Part shown: one piece after another, positions 54,336 through 62,762 of the stretch | Layout of the letters: each line of letters opens with the position of its first letter | Numbering within the stretch: the stretch's first letter is position 1 | Assembly (NCBI GenBank): GCA_050330095.1 | Contig: JBHJOC010000034.1 | Coordinates: 8,385 to 72,384 of the forward strand | Direction: 5' to 3' | From: JBCBWG01 sp036804185 | GTDB taxonomy: Bacteria; Pseudomonadota; Alphaproteobacteria; Rhizobiales; Hyphomicrobiaceae | Length of the DNA stretch: 64,000 nucleotides | Position numbers and translations under genes: made by a program | The notes under the pieces: model-generated | What the model saw: only the letters and a program-made list of their open reading frames with translations | Told to the model about the DNA's origin: nothing | Databases searched by the model: none

Positions 54336-55337
54336 ATGCAGGTCGTGCGCTTGAACGTGGTGTTGATTGCGCTGGTTATCGTGCTCGCCGGCGCCTCGCT
54401 CACCATTGGACCAGCGCAACTTTCGCTATGGGCGGTCCTGACAGCACTCGTCGGCGTCGGCGATCCGATCGATCGCGTGATTATCCAGGACCTGCGCCTG
54501 CCGCGTACATTGCTCGCCATTCTGGTTGGCGCGACGCTGGCCTTGTCCGGTGCGGCGTTGCAGGGCCTGCTGAGAAACCCGCTTGCTGCACCGACCGTCT
54601 TCGGTGCGCCGGGAGCCGCAGCCTTCGGGGCCGTGTTTGCCATCTCGCTCGGGCTTTCGGACGTGCTGTCGGTGTCGCTGCCCGCATTCGCGATTGCCGC
54701 CGCGTTTGCATCCGTTGCAACGCTCATTCTGCTCGCGGGCCGCGATGCGAGCATGCTGACGTTGCTGCTCGCGGGCCTTGCCCTCTCGAGCTTGGCGAGC
54801 GCAGCCGTATCCCTGACACTCAACCTCGCACCCAACCCGTTCGCCGCACTAGAAATCGCGTTCTGGCTGCTCGGCTCGCTCGAGGATCGAAGCTTTCAGC
54901 ACATTCTGATTGCAGCACCCTTCCTTGCTGTCTCCTGGATCGTTCTGCTGTGGACGCGCGGCCAACTGACCGCACTGTCCCTTGGCGAGGATGTCGCAGC
55001 CAGCAGCGGGGTTGCGATCTCGCGGCTTAAGTGGATGACGCTTGCCGGCGTGGCGGCCGGTGTCGGTGCTGCTGTCTCAGTCACCGGTGTGATCGGCTTC
55101 GTCGGGCTCGTAACCCCACATCTCGTACGCCCGCTCGTCGGTCACATCCCTGGTCGCGTACATGTGCCGGCGATGCTCGCAGGAGCGGCGCTGCTGCTCG
55201 CAGCCGACATCGCCTCGCGCCTGATCCCGAGCCAAACTGAAATCCGCATCGGCGTCATGACGGCGCTCATCGGCGTGCCATTCTTCATCTGGCTCGTGCT
55301 GCGCCGACGCCGCGACGATGCTCTGCAGGCAGTGTGA
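54336..55337 (+). CDS. btuC: ABC transporter permease, FecCD/BtuC family
   Basis: This 333-residue protein is very hydrophobic and carries the FecCD permease motifs: LRLPRTLLAILVGATLALSGAALQGLLRNPLA near residue 55 and GVIGFVGLVTPHLVRPLVGH near residue 250. It has many transmembrane segments, as in BtuC. GTG 54333 is an alternative start. It pairs with the ATPase gene that follows after 3 bases. Confidence 0.93.
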   Translation: MQVVRLNVVLIALVIVLAGASLTIGPAQLSLWAVLTALVGVGDPIDRVIIQDLRLPRTLLAILVGATLALSGAALQGLLRNPLAAPTVFGAPGAAAFGAVFAISLGLSDVLSVSLPAFAIAAAFASVATLILLAGRDASMLTLLLAGLALSSLASAAVSLTLNLAPNPFAALEIAFWLLGSLEDRSFQHILIAAPFLAVSWIVLLWTRGQLTALSLGEDVAASSGVAISRLKWMTLAGVAAGVGAAVSVTGVIGFVGLVTPHLVRPLVGHIPGRVHVPAMLAGAALLLAADIASRLIPSQTEIRIGVMTALIGVPFFIWLVLRRRRDDALQAV

Positions 55338-55340
55338 TCC

Positions 55341-56108
55341 ATGGCGCTGACATTGACCAACGTCGAGGTGCGGCTGGGGGGGAGACGCATTGTGGAGGTC
55401 CGCCACCTCGAAGTCCCAAGCGGACAGCTGATCTGCGTCCTCGGACCCAATGGAGCCGGAAAGACAACGCTCATGCGCGCGGTTTCAGGACTGCTGCGGG
55501 CGCAGGGCAAAATGCGGTTGAATGGCGAGGACCTACAGGCGCTCACCCCGCGAGCGCGTGCGCGCCTTCTCGCTTACCTGCCCCAGGGACACGTGGCCCA
55601 CTGGCCACTGACCGTCGAAACAGCCGTCAGGATCGGTCGCACGCCGCATGCGTCATCGCTGTCACGGCCGAGCCCGGCAGACGAAGCTGCGATCACACGG
55701 GCACTTGAGGATGTGGACGCCAGCCATCTGCGCCACCGCACCATCACGGAGCTCTCCGGCGGCGAACGTGCACGCGTCATGCTGGCGCGCGCCCTGGCTG
55801 TCGAAGCGCCGGTTCTGATCGCTGATGAACCGGTCGCAGCGCTCGATCCGGGGCACCAACTCGGCATGATGGCGTTGTTCAAGCGGCTTGCCCGAGAGGA
55901 CGGCCGAACGGTCATACTTGTCCTTCATGATCTGACACTCGCGAGCCGCTTTGCCGATCGCGTTGTCATTCTGAACGACGGTCGGGTTGCAGCCGAGGGA
56001 CCGCCACGCGAGGCCCTCACGGCCCCTGTTCTGAAAGAAGTCTTCCGGATCGAGACGCGCCGGATCGTCATTGACGATGCGCCGATCGTGGTGCCATGGC
56101 GTGGCTGA
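55341..56108 (+). CDS. btuD: ABC transporter ATP-binding protein (BtuD-like)
   Basis: This 255-residue ATPase has Walker A LGPNGAGKTT (residues 34-43), the signature LSGGERARVMLARAL near residue 137, Walker B VLIADEP and the H-loop histidine in ILVLHDLTLASR. It would drive corrinoid import with BtuC. It starts 3 bases after the permease stop codon. The cobC gene is on the opposite strand and ends 14 bases downstream. Confidence 0.94.
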   Translation: MALTLTNVEVRLGGRRIVEVRHLEVPSGQLICVLGPNGAGKTTLMRAVSGLLRAQGKMRLNGEDLQALTPRARARLLAYLPQGHVAHWPLTVETAVRIGRTPHASSLSRPSPADEAAITRALEDVDASHLRHRTITELSGGERARVMLARALAVEAPVLIADEPVAALDPGHQLGMMALFKRLAREDGRTVILVLHDLTLASRFADRVVILNDGRVAAEGPPREALTAPVLKEVFRIETRRIVIDDAPIVVPWRG

Positions 56109-56121
56109 TGCTCGGCGCAGG

Positions 56122-57135
56122 TCAACCCAAGGTGTCAAGCGCGGCGGCGACGCGAGGCAGATCAAGCTCGCGTGGCAGCCCGAAACGGAGCCAGGTCGGA
56201 TACCGCTCGAACCGCCGCGTCAGAATGCCGAGCCGGCACAGGGCGTCGTGGCGCGTTCGGGCATCGGGGTGGGCGACGAGAACAAATAGACCGCCCGAGC
56301 CTATCAGTCGAAATCCTGCACCGACCAGTAAGGTGGAAAGCCGGGCCGCGCGCGCTGAGACTTCGCCCCGCGCGCGCTGCGCCCACGCGCGATCGGCAAG
56401 TGCTTCGATCCCGATTTCGATCGCGGGACCGGACACCGCCCATGGTCCGAGTTCGACCGAGAGCCGGGCAGCGACGTCGCCATCCGCCATCGCAAACCCG
56501 AGCCGGACGCCGGCAAGCCCGTAGAACTTGCCGAACGATTTCAGGACGATGATGCCACCATCGCCAGTCCTGTCGATGTGTGAGAGGCCTGGAACGACAT
56601 CGGCAAACGCCTCATCCAGGATCAACGCACCGCCTCTGGCGCCGAGAACACGCTGCACGCGCACAACGTCTTCGACCGCGAACAGGCGACCGTCCGGATT
56701 GTTCGGGTGCACGGCAACCACAATGTCGTCAGCGGACGAGACAGCTCGCAGACTGCTGATTTCGCGCACTTCGGCGCCAGACCTCGCCCACGTGATCGCA
56801 TGCTCGCTATAGGTCGGACCGACGATAGCGACCTGGGCAGCGGGCAGGCCTGTGCGGGCGTGCATGAGCACACGCGGGAGAACTTGGATCAGGGCCTGCG
56901 TCCCGGGAGCTACGACGATGCTCGCGGCCTGCGGAACGCAGTAGGCGACGCGCGCGGCCTCGATCAGCGTCGCAACCCGGTCAAACTGTGGCAGGGCGCT
57001 CCAGACGGGCTGCGCGAGGCGCGATTCATCGAACGGGTAGGCATCGGGATTGATGCCCGTTGACAGATCGAGCCAGCCACCCTGCGGCTCGCCGAAGTGT
57101 GCGCGTGCTGCTGCGATGTTGCCACCGTGGTCCAT
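56122..57135 (-). CDS. cobC: Threonine-phosphate decarboxylase / CobC-type aminotransferase
   Basis: This 337-residue fold type I PLP enzyme matches CobC/CobD (the threonine-O-3-phosphate decarboxylase) that makes aminopropanol phosphate for cobalamin. Motifs are LDLSTGINPDAYPFD near the N-terminus, VAPGTQALIQVLPRV, VGPTYSEHAITWARSG, HPNNPDGRLFAVED and the PLP-lysine segment VLKSFGKFYGLAGVRLGFA. It supplies the substrate for CobD. It lies 24 bases downstream of cobS on the same strand. Confidence 0.92.
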   Translation of the reverse strand: MDHGGNIAAARAHFGEPQGGWLDLSTGINPDAYPFDESRLAQPVWSALPQFDRVATLIEAARVAYCVPQAASIVVAPGTQALIQVLPRVLMHARTGLPAAQVAIVGPTYSEHAITWARSGAEVREISSLRAVSSADDIVVAVHPNNPDGRLFAVEDVVRVQRVLGARGGALILDEAFADVVPGLSHIDRTGDGGIIVLKSFGKFYGLAGVRLGFAMADGDVAARLSVELGPWAVSGPAIEIGIEALADRAWAQRARGEVSARAARLSTLLVGAGFRLIGSGGLFVLVAHPDARTRHDALCRLGILTRRFERYPTWLRFGLPRELDLPRVAAALDTLG

Positions 57136-57159
57136 CCGCGATCCCGCTATTGCACCACG

Positions 57160-57957
57160 TCAGAGGCTGCCATGTCCGAGGACAAGCGCGCCGAGTGGTG
57201 ACATTGGCACGGCCACGAGTGCGAGCAGCAGTAGCAGCTCCGTCGCCTCAATCGTGGCGCCGGTCGTGTCGCCCGTGAACCCGTTCAGCTTGTGGCGCCA
57301 AAATCGAAGGGCGCCCAGTGCTGCAAGGGGGCCTGCGACCAAAAGAATCGGAGCTACCACCGCCGAGAGTGCGCCGGCCACGACGCCGGCGATCCAGATC
57401 GAGCGCGCGGTCAGGCCGGACTTGAATGTCGCACCGCGTCCGCGGTCGAGCGGGGTGAGCCGGTGGGCTGCGACAGTTGCACACCAGCGCGCCCAGAACG
57501 GCACCAAGGCGAGCCCGGCCATAGCCACTGCCGAGGAACTTCCACGCGCCAAATCGGCAAGCAACGCGATCTTGCCGACCAGCACGCAAGCAACCGCGAC
57601 GATTGCAAAAGCGCCGGAGGTCGGCTGGCGTGCAACCTCCAAGAAGCGCTCGGGGCTCCGGTGGCTTGCAGCAAGGCCGTCTGCGCTGTCCGCGAGCCCA
57701 TCGAGATGCAGCCCACCCGTGACCCAGATCCAGACGCCCACCGCTATCACACCCGCGACGCCTGCGCTGGCGAACTGGCCGATCGCGAACGCTGCGCCGA
57801 CGAACAGCCCGACCACGAGGCCAGTCCACGCGACGTAGGGCGCTGCCCGCGATAGATCATCAGCGCGGAACTCAGCAATCTGCGGCATCGGCAGCCGCGT
57901 CATGAACTGCAGTGCGACGATCAGATGCCGCACGGGGGGGGCATCCGGCGAGATCAC
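57160..57957 (-). CDS. cobS: Adenosylcobinamide-GDP ribazoletransferase
   Basis: This 265-residue integral membrane protein (CobS/CobV) joins adenosylcobinamide-GDP with alpha-ribazole to form cobalamin. The motifs are HLIVALQFMTRLPMP near the N-terminus, GLHLDGLADSADGLAA near residue 80, and KLNGFTGDTTGATIEATEL near the end. GTG 57957 overlaps the phosphatase stop codon as GTGA. GTG 57933 is an alternative start. A run of eight C (complement of 57934-57941) lies between the two starts. Confidence 0.93.
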   Translation of the reverse strand: MISPDAPPVRHLIVALQFMTRLPMPQIAEFRADDLSRAAPYVAWTGLVVGLFVGAAFAIGQFASAGVAGVIAVGVWIWVTGGLHLDGLADSADGLAASHRSPERFLEVARQPTSGAFAIVAVACVLVGKIALLADLARGSSSAVAMAGLALVPFWARWCATVAAHRLTPLDRGRGATFKSGLTARSIWIAGVVAGALSAVVAPILLVAGPLAALGALRFWRHKLNGFTGDTTGATIEATELLLLLALVAVPMSPLGALVLGHGSL

Positions 57958-58544
57958 GGCTGTTGCAGGGCGACGATCTCGCCCCAGAGCCCGCCGCGCT
58001 CGTCGTGGCGCACATCGAGCGTGAGAACGGCGCTGTGGGCGATCCGAAAGCACCAGAGCGAGGAGCGTTCGAGCCCGCAGGCCACCGCGAGCGCAGCCCT
58101 TATCGCGCCTGCGTGCGTCATCACGAGGCACGGCGACGCTCCCGGGTCGGCGAGTGCTGCGCGCAAGCCACGATCGATGCGGGTTTTGAGCGCATCCCAG
58201 GTTTCTCCGCCGGGCGGCGGATGGGCCGATGGATCGTTGTAGAAGTCGCGAAACGCCCTGGCGTGGTCGCGACGGATCACCTCGGTTTCGAGGCCATCCC
58301 ATGCACCAAAATCCATCTCAGCCCAATCCGGATCGATGCGAAGCTTGGTCCCAGCGCGGTCGGATGCTTCAAAGGCTGCAGCTTGCGCGCGCTTGAGCGG
58401 CGACGTGACCACCATTGCCCATTCGAGCCTCTCGATCTGGCGCCGCGTGGCGCGCCAACCGTCCTCGGATAGCGCGACATTGGTGCGGCCGATCAGATGG
58501 CGGTCGAGTTCCGTGCGACCGTGGCGCATCAAGTGCAGGATCAA
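57954..58544 (-). CDS. Alpha-ribazole phosphatase-like histidine phosphatase
   Basis: This 196-residue histidine phosphatase has the active motif LMRHGRTELDR near the N-terminus, PLKRAQAAAFE, EMDFGAWDG and CLVMTHAGAIRAAL. Its place between cobS and cobT, with 4-base overlaps on both sides, supports a role as alpha-ribazole-5'-phosphate phosphatase (CobC in enteric naming). The role rests on context; the fold is certain. Confidence 0.88.
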   Translation of the reverse strand: MILHLMRHGRTELDRHLIGRTNVALSEDGWRATRRQIERLEWAMVVTSPLKRAQAAAFEASDRAGTKLRIDPDWAEMDFGAWDGLETEVIRRDHARAFRDFYNDPSAHPPPGGETWDALKTRIDRGLRAALADPGASPCLVMTHAGAIRAALAVACGLERSSLWCFRIAHSAVLTLDVRHDERGGLWGEIVALQQP

Positions 58545-59662
58545 GTGCGGTTCCCTTCGGTTGACACACCTGCGTCAGTGAACGTCGCCATATCGCAATG
58601 CAACGCGCAGGCAAGCCTTATCAGTGGTACGGCCACCGCCGCCCCGCTCCCTTCACCGAGCCTCATCCCGAGATCAAGCAGCGGCTGGGCGTTGAGGGCC
58701 CGCAGAACGGCGTCGTGGCCCGGTTCAGCAGAGCGATGCGAGAAGATCGCGACATCTCGTACCGCCGGACAGAGGCGGGCCGCCGCCCGCATCGCGACGC
58801 CTGCGATATAGCCGTCAACGACAATGACAATCCGATGGCGGGCGGCCTCGACCATCGCGCCCATCATCGCCGCGATCTCGAAGCCGCCAACCGAGACGAT
58901 GACACGGCGTACGTCAGAGCTTGCGTTAAGCGCGTGCTTGGCAATCGCCGAGCGGATCAACGACGCTTTGCGAGCAATGCCTCGCGCATCAAGGCCGGTA
59001 CCGGGGCCCGTGAGTTCGTCAGCCTCTCGGCCGAGCAGGGCCGCGGCGATCGCCGTCGCCGAGCTCGTGTTGCCGATGCCCATGTCACCGAGCACGAGCC
59101 CATGGAGCGAACCTGGATGACACGCCGCCAAGGCGCGCCCGACCGCCGCTGCGCCCGCATGAAAAGCTGCCTCGCGTTCGGCTTCGGTCATCGCGGGGCC
59201 AACCGTGAAGTCCCGCGTGCCTTTGGCAGACTTGTCGATCGTAAAGCGCGTGCCTGCCGCCGATGGAACGGCGCCCGCCGTGCTGATGGTCCGCTCCCCC
59301 TCACACGCCCTGGCCACGCCAACGTCGACGACCTCGAGCGCGAGACCGACGTTGCGTGCCATGACCGAGATTGCAGCCCCACCGGCGAGGAAGTTCGCGA
59401 CCATCTGAGCTGTCACGGCTTGCGGATAGGCAGACACGCCCCGAGCCGCAACGCCATGGTCTGCCGCAAAAACGATCGCGGCGACGGCCGCGAAAGCCGG
59501 ATTGTGCGTGTTCTGGATCGCCGCGACTTCGACGGCCACGTCCTCGAGGCGACCGAGGGATCGAAGGGGCTTCGTCAACAGGGCTTGACGAGCAATTGCG
59601 GTTGAGCGCGGCGCATCCAACGCTGGAGGCTCGACGTCGAAATCGAACGGCTTTTGGCTCAC
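58541..59662 (-). CDS. cobT: Nicotinate-nucleotide:dimethylbenzimidazole phosphoribosyltransferase
   Basis: This protein of about 373 residues makes alpha-ribazole phosphate from dimethylbenzimidazole. It has KPLRSLGRLEDVA, FAADHGVAARGVSAYP near residue 75, GLVLGDMGIGNTSSATA near residue 195, and the catalytic glutamate in MRLGEGSGAA at about residue 337. The start is GTG 59662, with GTG 59695 as alternative. Its stop overlaps the phosphatase start as ATGA. Confidence 0.94.
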   Translation of the reverse strand: MSQKPFDFDVEPPALDAPRSTAIARQALLTKPLRSLGRLEDVAVEVAAIQNTHNPAFAAVAAIVFAADHGVAARGVSAYPQAVTAQMVANFLAGGAAISVMARNVGLALEVVDVGVARACEGERTISTAGAVPSAAGTRFTIDKSAKGTRDFTVGPAMTEAEREAAFHAGAAAVGRALAACHPGSLHGLVLGDMGIGNTSSATAIAAALLGREADELTGPGTGLDARGIARKASLIRSAIAKHALNASSDVRRVIVSVGGFEIAAMMGAMVEAARHRIVIVVDGYIAGVAMRAAARLCPAVRDVAIFSHRSAEPGHDAVLRALNAQPLLDLGMRLGEGSGAAVAVPLIRLACALHCDMATFTDAGVSTEGNRT

Positions 59663-59877
59663 GCGGCGGGTTGTCCTTCCAGGCCCCGTGTCCACGGGTC
59701 GGTTGTATCGGGTTGTCTTGGATCGCGTCAGCGGCCGGTGCCCTGAAGCTCAGCCGGACTTATCGCAGGCCTGGCGGGGCCCTTGCAACGCTGTTGGCCA
59801 ATTTGGTTTGCAACGCCGTTGCGAGGGCCTAAACCAGCGCAATCCAACACAGCACACCAAAAACAGGGGAAACGCTC

Positions 59878-60729
59878 ATGAAGCTCGTCAGGTTCGGGCC
59901 CGCCGGCCAGGAAAAACCAGGTCTCGTCGATGCCGATGGGGCAATCCGCGACCTGTCCGCGCACGTGCCGGACATCACAGGGGCCGTCCTCGACGATGCC
60001 TCGCTTGCAAAACTCAGGGCGATCGACGCCTCGAGCCTGCCGAGGGCGCCAGAAGGCGTTCGGCTCGGAGCGCCCGTTGCCGGCGCGCGCTCCTTCATTG
60101 CCGTCGGCCTGAACTATGCCGACCACGCCAAAGAGGCTGGCCAGCCCATCCCGACCGAACCGATCCTGTTCAACAAGCTGACCAACTGCATCGTCGGTCC
60201 CAACGACGACGTCATCATGCCGCGCGGTTCGACCAAGCTCGATTGGGAACTGGAGATCGCGTTCGTCGTCGGCAAGCGGGCGCGCTATGTCGACGAGGCC
60301 GATGCGATGGCACACATTGCTGGCTACTGTATTTGTAACGACGTCTCTGAACGCCACTTCCAGCTCGAGCGCCTCGGCACCTGGATGAAGGGCAAAAGCT
60401 TTGAAACTTCGGGCCCCCTCGGGCCGTGGCTCGTGACACGCGACGAGATCCCGGATGTCCAAAACCTCGACATGTGGCTCGACGTGAACGACGAGCGCAT
60501 GCAGACTGGGAACACGCGGACGATGATCTTCCCGATCGCCCACTGCCTGCACTACATTTCGCAATTCATGGTCCTCGAGCCAGGCGACGTGGTCACGACC
60601 GGTACACCTCCCGGTGTCGGCCTCGGCATGAAGCCGCCGAAGTTGCTGAAAGTCGGAGACGAGATGCGCCTTTGGATCCAAGGGCTCGGCGAGCAGCGCC
60701 AGACAGTGGTCGCTTGCGACGTCGCCTGA
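59878..60729 (+). CDS. Fumarylacetoacetate hydrolase family protein
   Basis: This 283-residue protein matches the FAH family. The metal-binding E residues lie in LDWELEIAFVVG, with GYCICNDVSERHFQLER, TGPWLVTR-like LGPWLVTRDEIPD and GDVVTTGTPPGVGLGMKPP. The sequence resembles proteins annotated as ureidoglycolate lyase or 2-keto-4-pentenoate hydratase, which cleave or hydrate small keto acids with a divalent metal. The substrate is unknown. It is divergent from cobT. Confidence 0.88.
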   Translation: MKLVRFGPAGQEKPGLVDADGAIRDLSAHVPDITGAVLDDASLAKLRAIDASSLPRAPEGVRLGAPVAGARSFIAVGLNYADHAKEAGQPIPTEPILFNKLTNCIVGPNDDVIMPRGSTKLDWELEIAFVVGKRARYVDEADAMAHIAGYCICNDVSERHFQLERLGTWMKGKSFETSGPLGPWLVTRDEIPDVQNLDMWLDVNDERMQTGNTRTMIFPIAHCLHYISQFMVLEPGDVVTTGTPPGVGLGMKPPKLLKVGDEMRLWIQGLGEQRQTVVACDVA

Positions 60730-60977
60730 AGCGCGACGCCTCGAGGGGGAAACGCTGTTGGGGCGCCGATGCGCCCCACGACGCCATGTGCCCTCGCGCG
60801 TGGCGATGCTGATCGTGGAGATTAACGCCGAGATCACCGCCGCTGTGCGAAAATGGGACGATCGTTGTCATTCGAGGCGGAAGCGATCAGGCATCGCTTA
60901 ACGCAGCTTTCAGCGGTTCTGGTGTTTCCTCGCCGCTCCGGCCTCTGAGATGCCGGGGCGTGGCGAGGACCTCGAGC

Positions 60978-62525
60978 ATGCTAGCGGGTGCACTGCGTTC
61001 CGTTAAGTCCGACCTCGAGGCCTTCGCGGCAAAGCGGGGTTCGTTGCGCGACGAGACGGCAGCGCCGTCCGCGCTTCCGGGCCAGTTCATGCTCCGCGAC
61101 CGCCTCGTATCCGGCTCGCCCAGCCGCGCACCAGACCTCTCCCTTGCAACCGCAAGCCTTGTGTTCGACGGCTGGCAGCCCTTGCGAACCGCAGAAGTTG
61201 TCGATGCCAGTGGCAAGTCGATCGGCCTGCTGGTTGGCGATGCGCTCGACCTCGAGGCGAGTGTGATCATCGCGGAGCGGCTGACTTGCCGAATCCCGTT
61301 CGAGGCCTTAAATGCCGACCGCTTCGTCGAGCAGGAGATCTACCGCCTCGGCGGGAGCTTTCTATTTATTCTGGATGTTGCAGGGTGCCGTCGCGTTTAT
61401 CTCGATGCCGACGGCACGCTCTCTTGTGTCTTCGATCCGGCTCTTAAGCGCGTCGGCGCAACTGCGGCTGCTATTCTCTCTGCCGAAGAGTATCGGTCGC
61501 GCTTCGATCTCGGCCTTTATCGCGGCCTGGCGATCGCATCGGATGGCTGGTTTCCAGCGGGGCTGACAGCACATCGCGGCGTGGAACGCCTGCTGGTCAA
61601 TCACTATCTCGATCTCGACACGTGGCGGCAGGTTCGTCACTGGCCATGCGGCGACATCCCGCCCACCAACGACCCGAACGCACAGTGCCGCTTGATCGCA
61701 GCTTCAACCAAGGCCGCAATTGCAACGCTCGCAACGGCTGACGATCCCCTCGCCTGCTCGCTGACGGCCGGCAACGAAACACGCCTGCTGCTCGCCGCCA
61801 GCAAAGACCTGCGCGATCGTATCACGTTCGTTACGATCGACGCTCCCGAGACGGCGCTTGATGTTCATCGCGCGCGCGATCTCGCCCAACGGTTCGCCTT
61901 GAAGCACAGCCTGTTGCCGCTGGTCGTTGCCGAGCGCACCGCACGCGCGGAATGGCACGCCCGCACGGGTCACTGCAACGGCGGCCTCAATTGGAGGACG
62001 CACCCCTCTGTCTGGCCACTCGAACCTTACGCCTACCTCCTGATCGGTCTCGGCGGCGAGGTGGGACGCGGCTTCTACTGGCGCGCGACGGATCAGTCCG
62101 ATCTGGCCATCACAGCGGACCTCCTTGTCGCGCGCACGGGGCTTGCGCCCTTGCCACGCCTCCGCGACGCCGTGGCACGCTGGCTTGCCGGCTTGCCGAC
62201 GCGCGACCCATTCCAGATCCTCGACCTGTTTTACCTCGAGAACCGGATGGGGCCTTGGGCCTTTGCTCAGAGCTATGCAAACCCCCGCGTGCGGCAGGTC
62301 AGCCCGATGATCAGCCGCCGCGTATTCGAGGCCATGTTGAGCCTGCCGCCGGAGTGGCGCCGGTCCAACCGCATGATGCGCGAGACGATCGCGGTGAGCT
62401 GGCCTGAGCTACTGGAGGCCCCAATCAACCGGTGGGGCGACCATCGCGACCTGACCTCGAAGCTCTTGCGTGCGGTGCGGCGTCCGCAATTGATTGTTCG
62501 AAAGCTGCGACGCATGGTGTCGTGA
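60978..62525 (+). CDS. Divergent asparagine synthetase-like ATP pyrophosphatase
   Basis: This protein of about 515 residues has a PP-loop-like segment ACSLTAGNETRLLLAAS (near residue 260) followed by FVTIDAPETALDVHRARDLAQRF. This resembles the C-terminal synthetase half of class B asparagine synthetases, with the usual SGG(x)DS loop changed to TAGNETR. The N-terminal half does not start with the Cys2 nucleophile of the glutaminase domain. It may ligate or adenylate another substrate, as in some polysaccharide or peptide clusters. ATG 60978 has AGGA upstream; GTG 60960 is an alternative. Its 3' end overlaps an antisense small gene. Confidence 0.65.
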   Translation: MLAGALRSVKSDLEAFAAKRGSLRDETAAPSALPGQFMLRDRLVSGSPSRAPDLSLATASLVFDGWQPLRTAEVVDASGKSIGLLVGDALDLEASVIIAERLTCRIPFEALNADRFVEQEIYRLGGSFLFILDVAGCRRVYLDADGTLSCVFDPALKRVGATAAAILSAEEYRSRFDLGLYRGLAIASDGWFPAGLTAHRGVERLLVNHYLDLDTWRQVRHWPCGDIPPTNDPNAQCRLIAASTKAAIATLATADDPLACSLTAGNETRLLLAASKDLRDRITFVTIDAPETALDVHRARDLAQRFALKHSLLPLVVAERTARAEWHARTGHCNGGLNWRTHPSVWPLEPYAYLLIGLGGEVGRGFYWRATDQSDLAITADLLVARTGLAPLPRLRDAVARWLAGLPTRDPFQILDLFYLENRMGPWAFAQSYANPRVRQVSPMISRRVFEAMLSLPPEWRRSNRMMRETIAVSWPELLEAPINRWGDHRDLTSKLLRAVRRPQLIVRKLRRMVS

Positions 62526-62762
62526 GGCGACGTTCGGCTGCGAGTACATCCGCCAGGGCACGAGGCGGCAGCGGGACTGGGCACCATCCCATACGCCGCC
62601 GCGAACGTGGCAGTGCTCGACCAGTGCTGAGCGATAGGCGGAGAACACCGTCAGCATCAAGACCCCCGCGAACAGAGCGGCGGCGATCTTGATCTTGAGA
62701 TCAAGTGTGGATGTTGCGTCGTCTGGCTCTTGTTGGAAGATCCCTTCAGGGCTGGACGTCAT
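62409..62762 (-). CDS. Small single-pass membrane protein
   Basis: This 117-residue protein has one hydrophobic segment (about residues 24-45: IKIAAALFAGVLMLTVFSAY) and then a cysteine pair around HCHVRGGVWDGAQSRCRLVPW. The start (62760-62762) overlaps the stop codon of the upstream peptidase gene as ATGA, which supports it. The last 117 bases overlap the asparagine-synthetase-like gene on the other strand, which argues some caution. No family is recognised. Confidence 0.5.
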   Translation of the reverse strand: MTSSPEGIFQQEPDDATSTLDLKIKIAAALFAGVLMLTVFSAYRSALVEHCHVRGGVWDGAQSRCRLVPWRMYSQPNVASRHHASQLSNNQLRTPHRTQELRGQVAMVAPPVDWGLQ

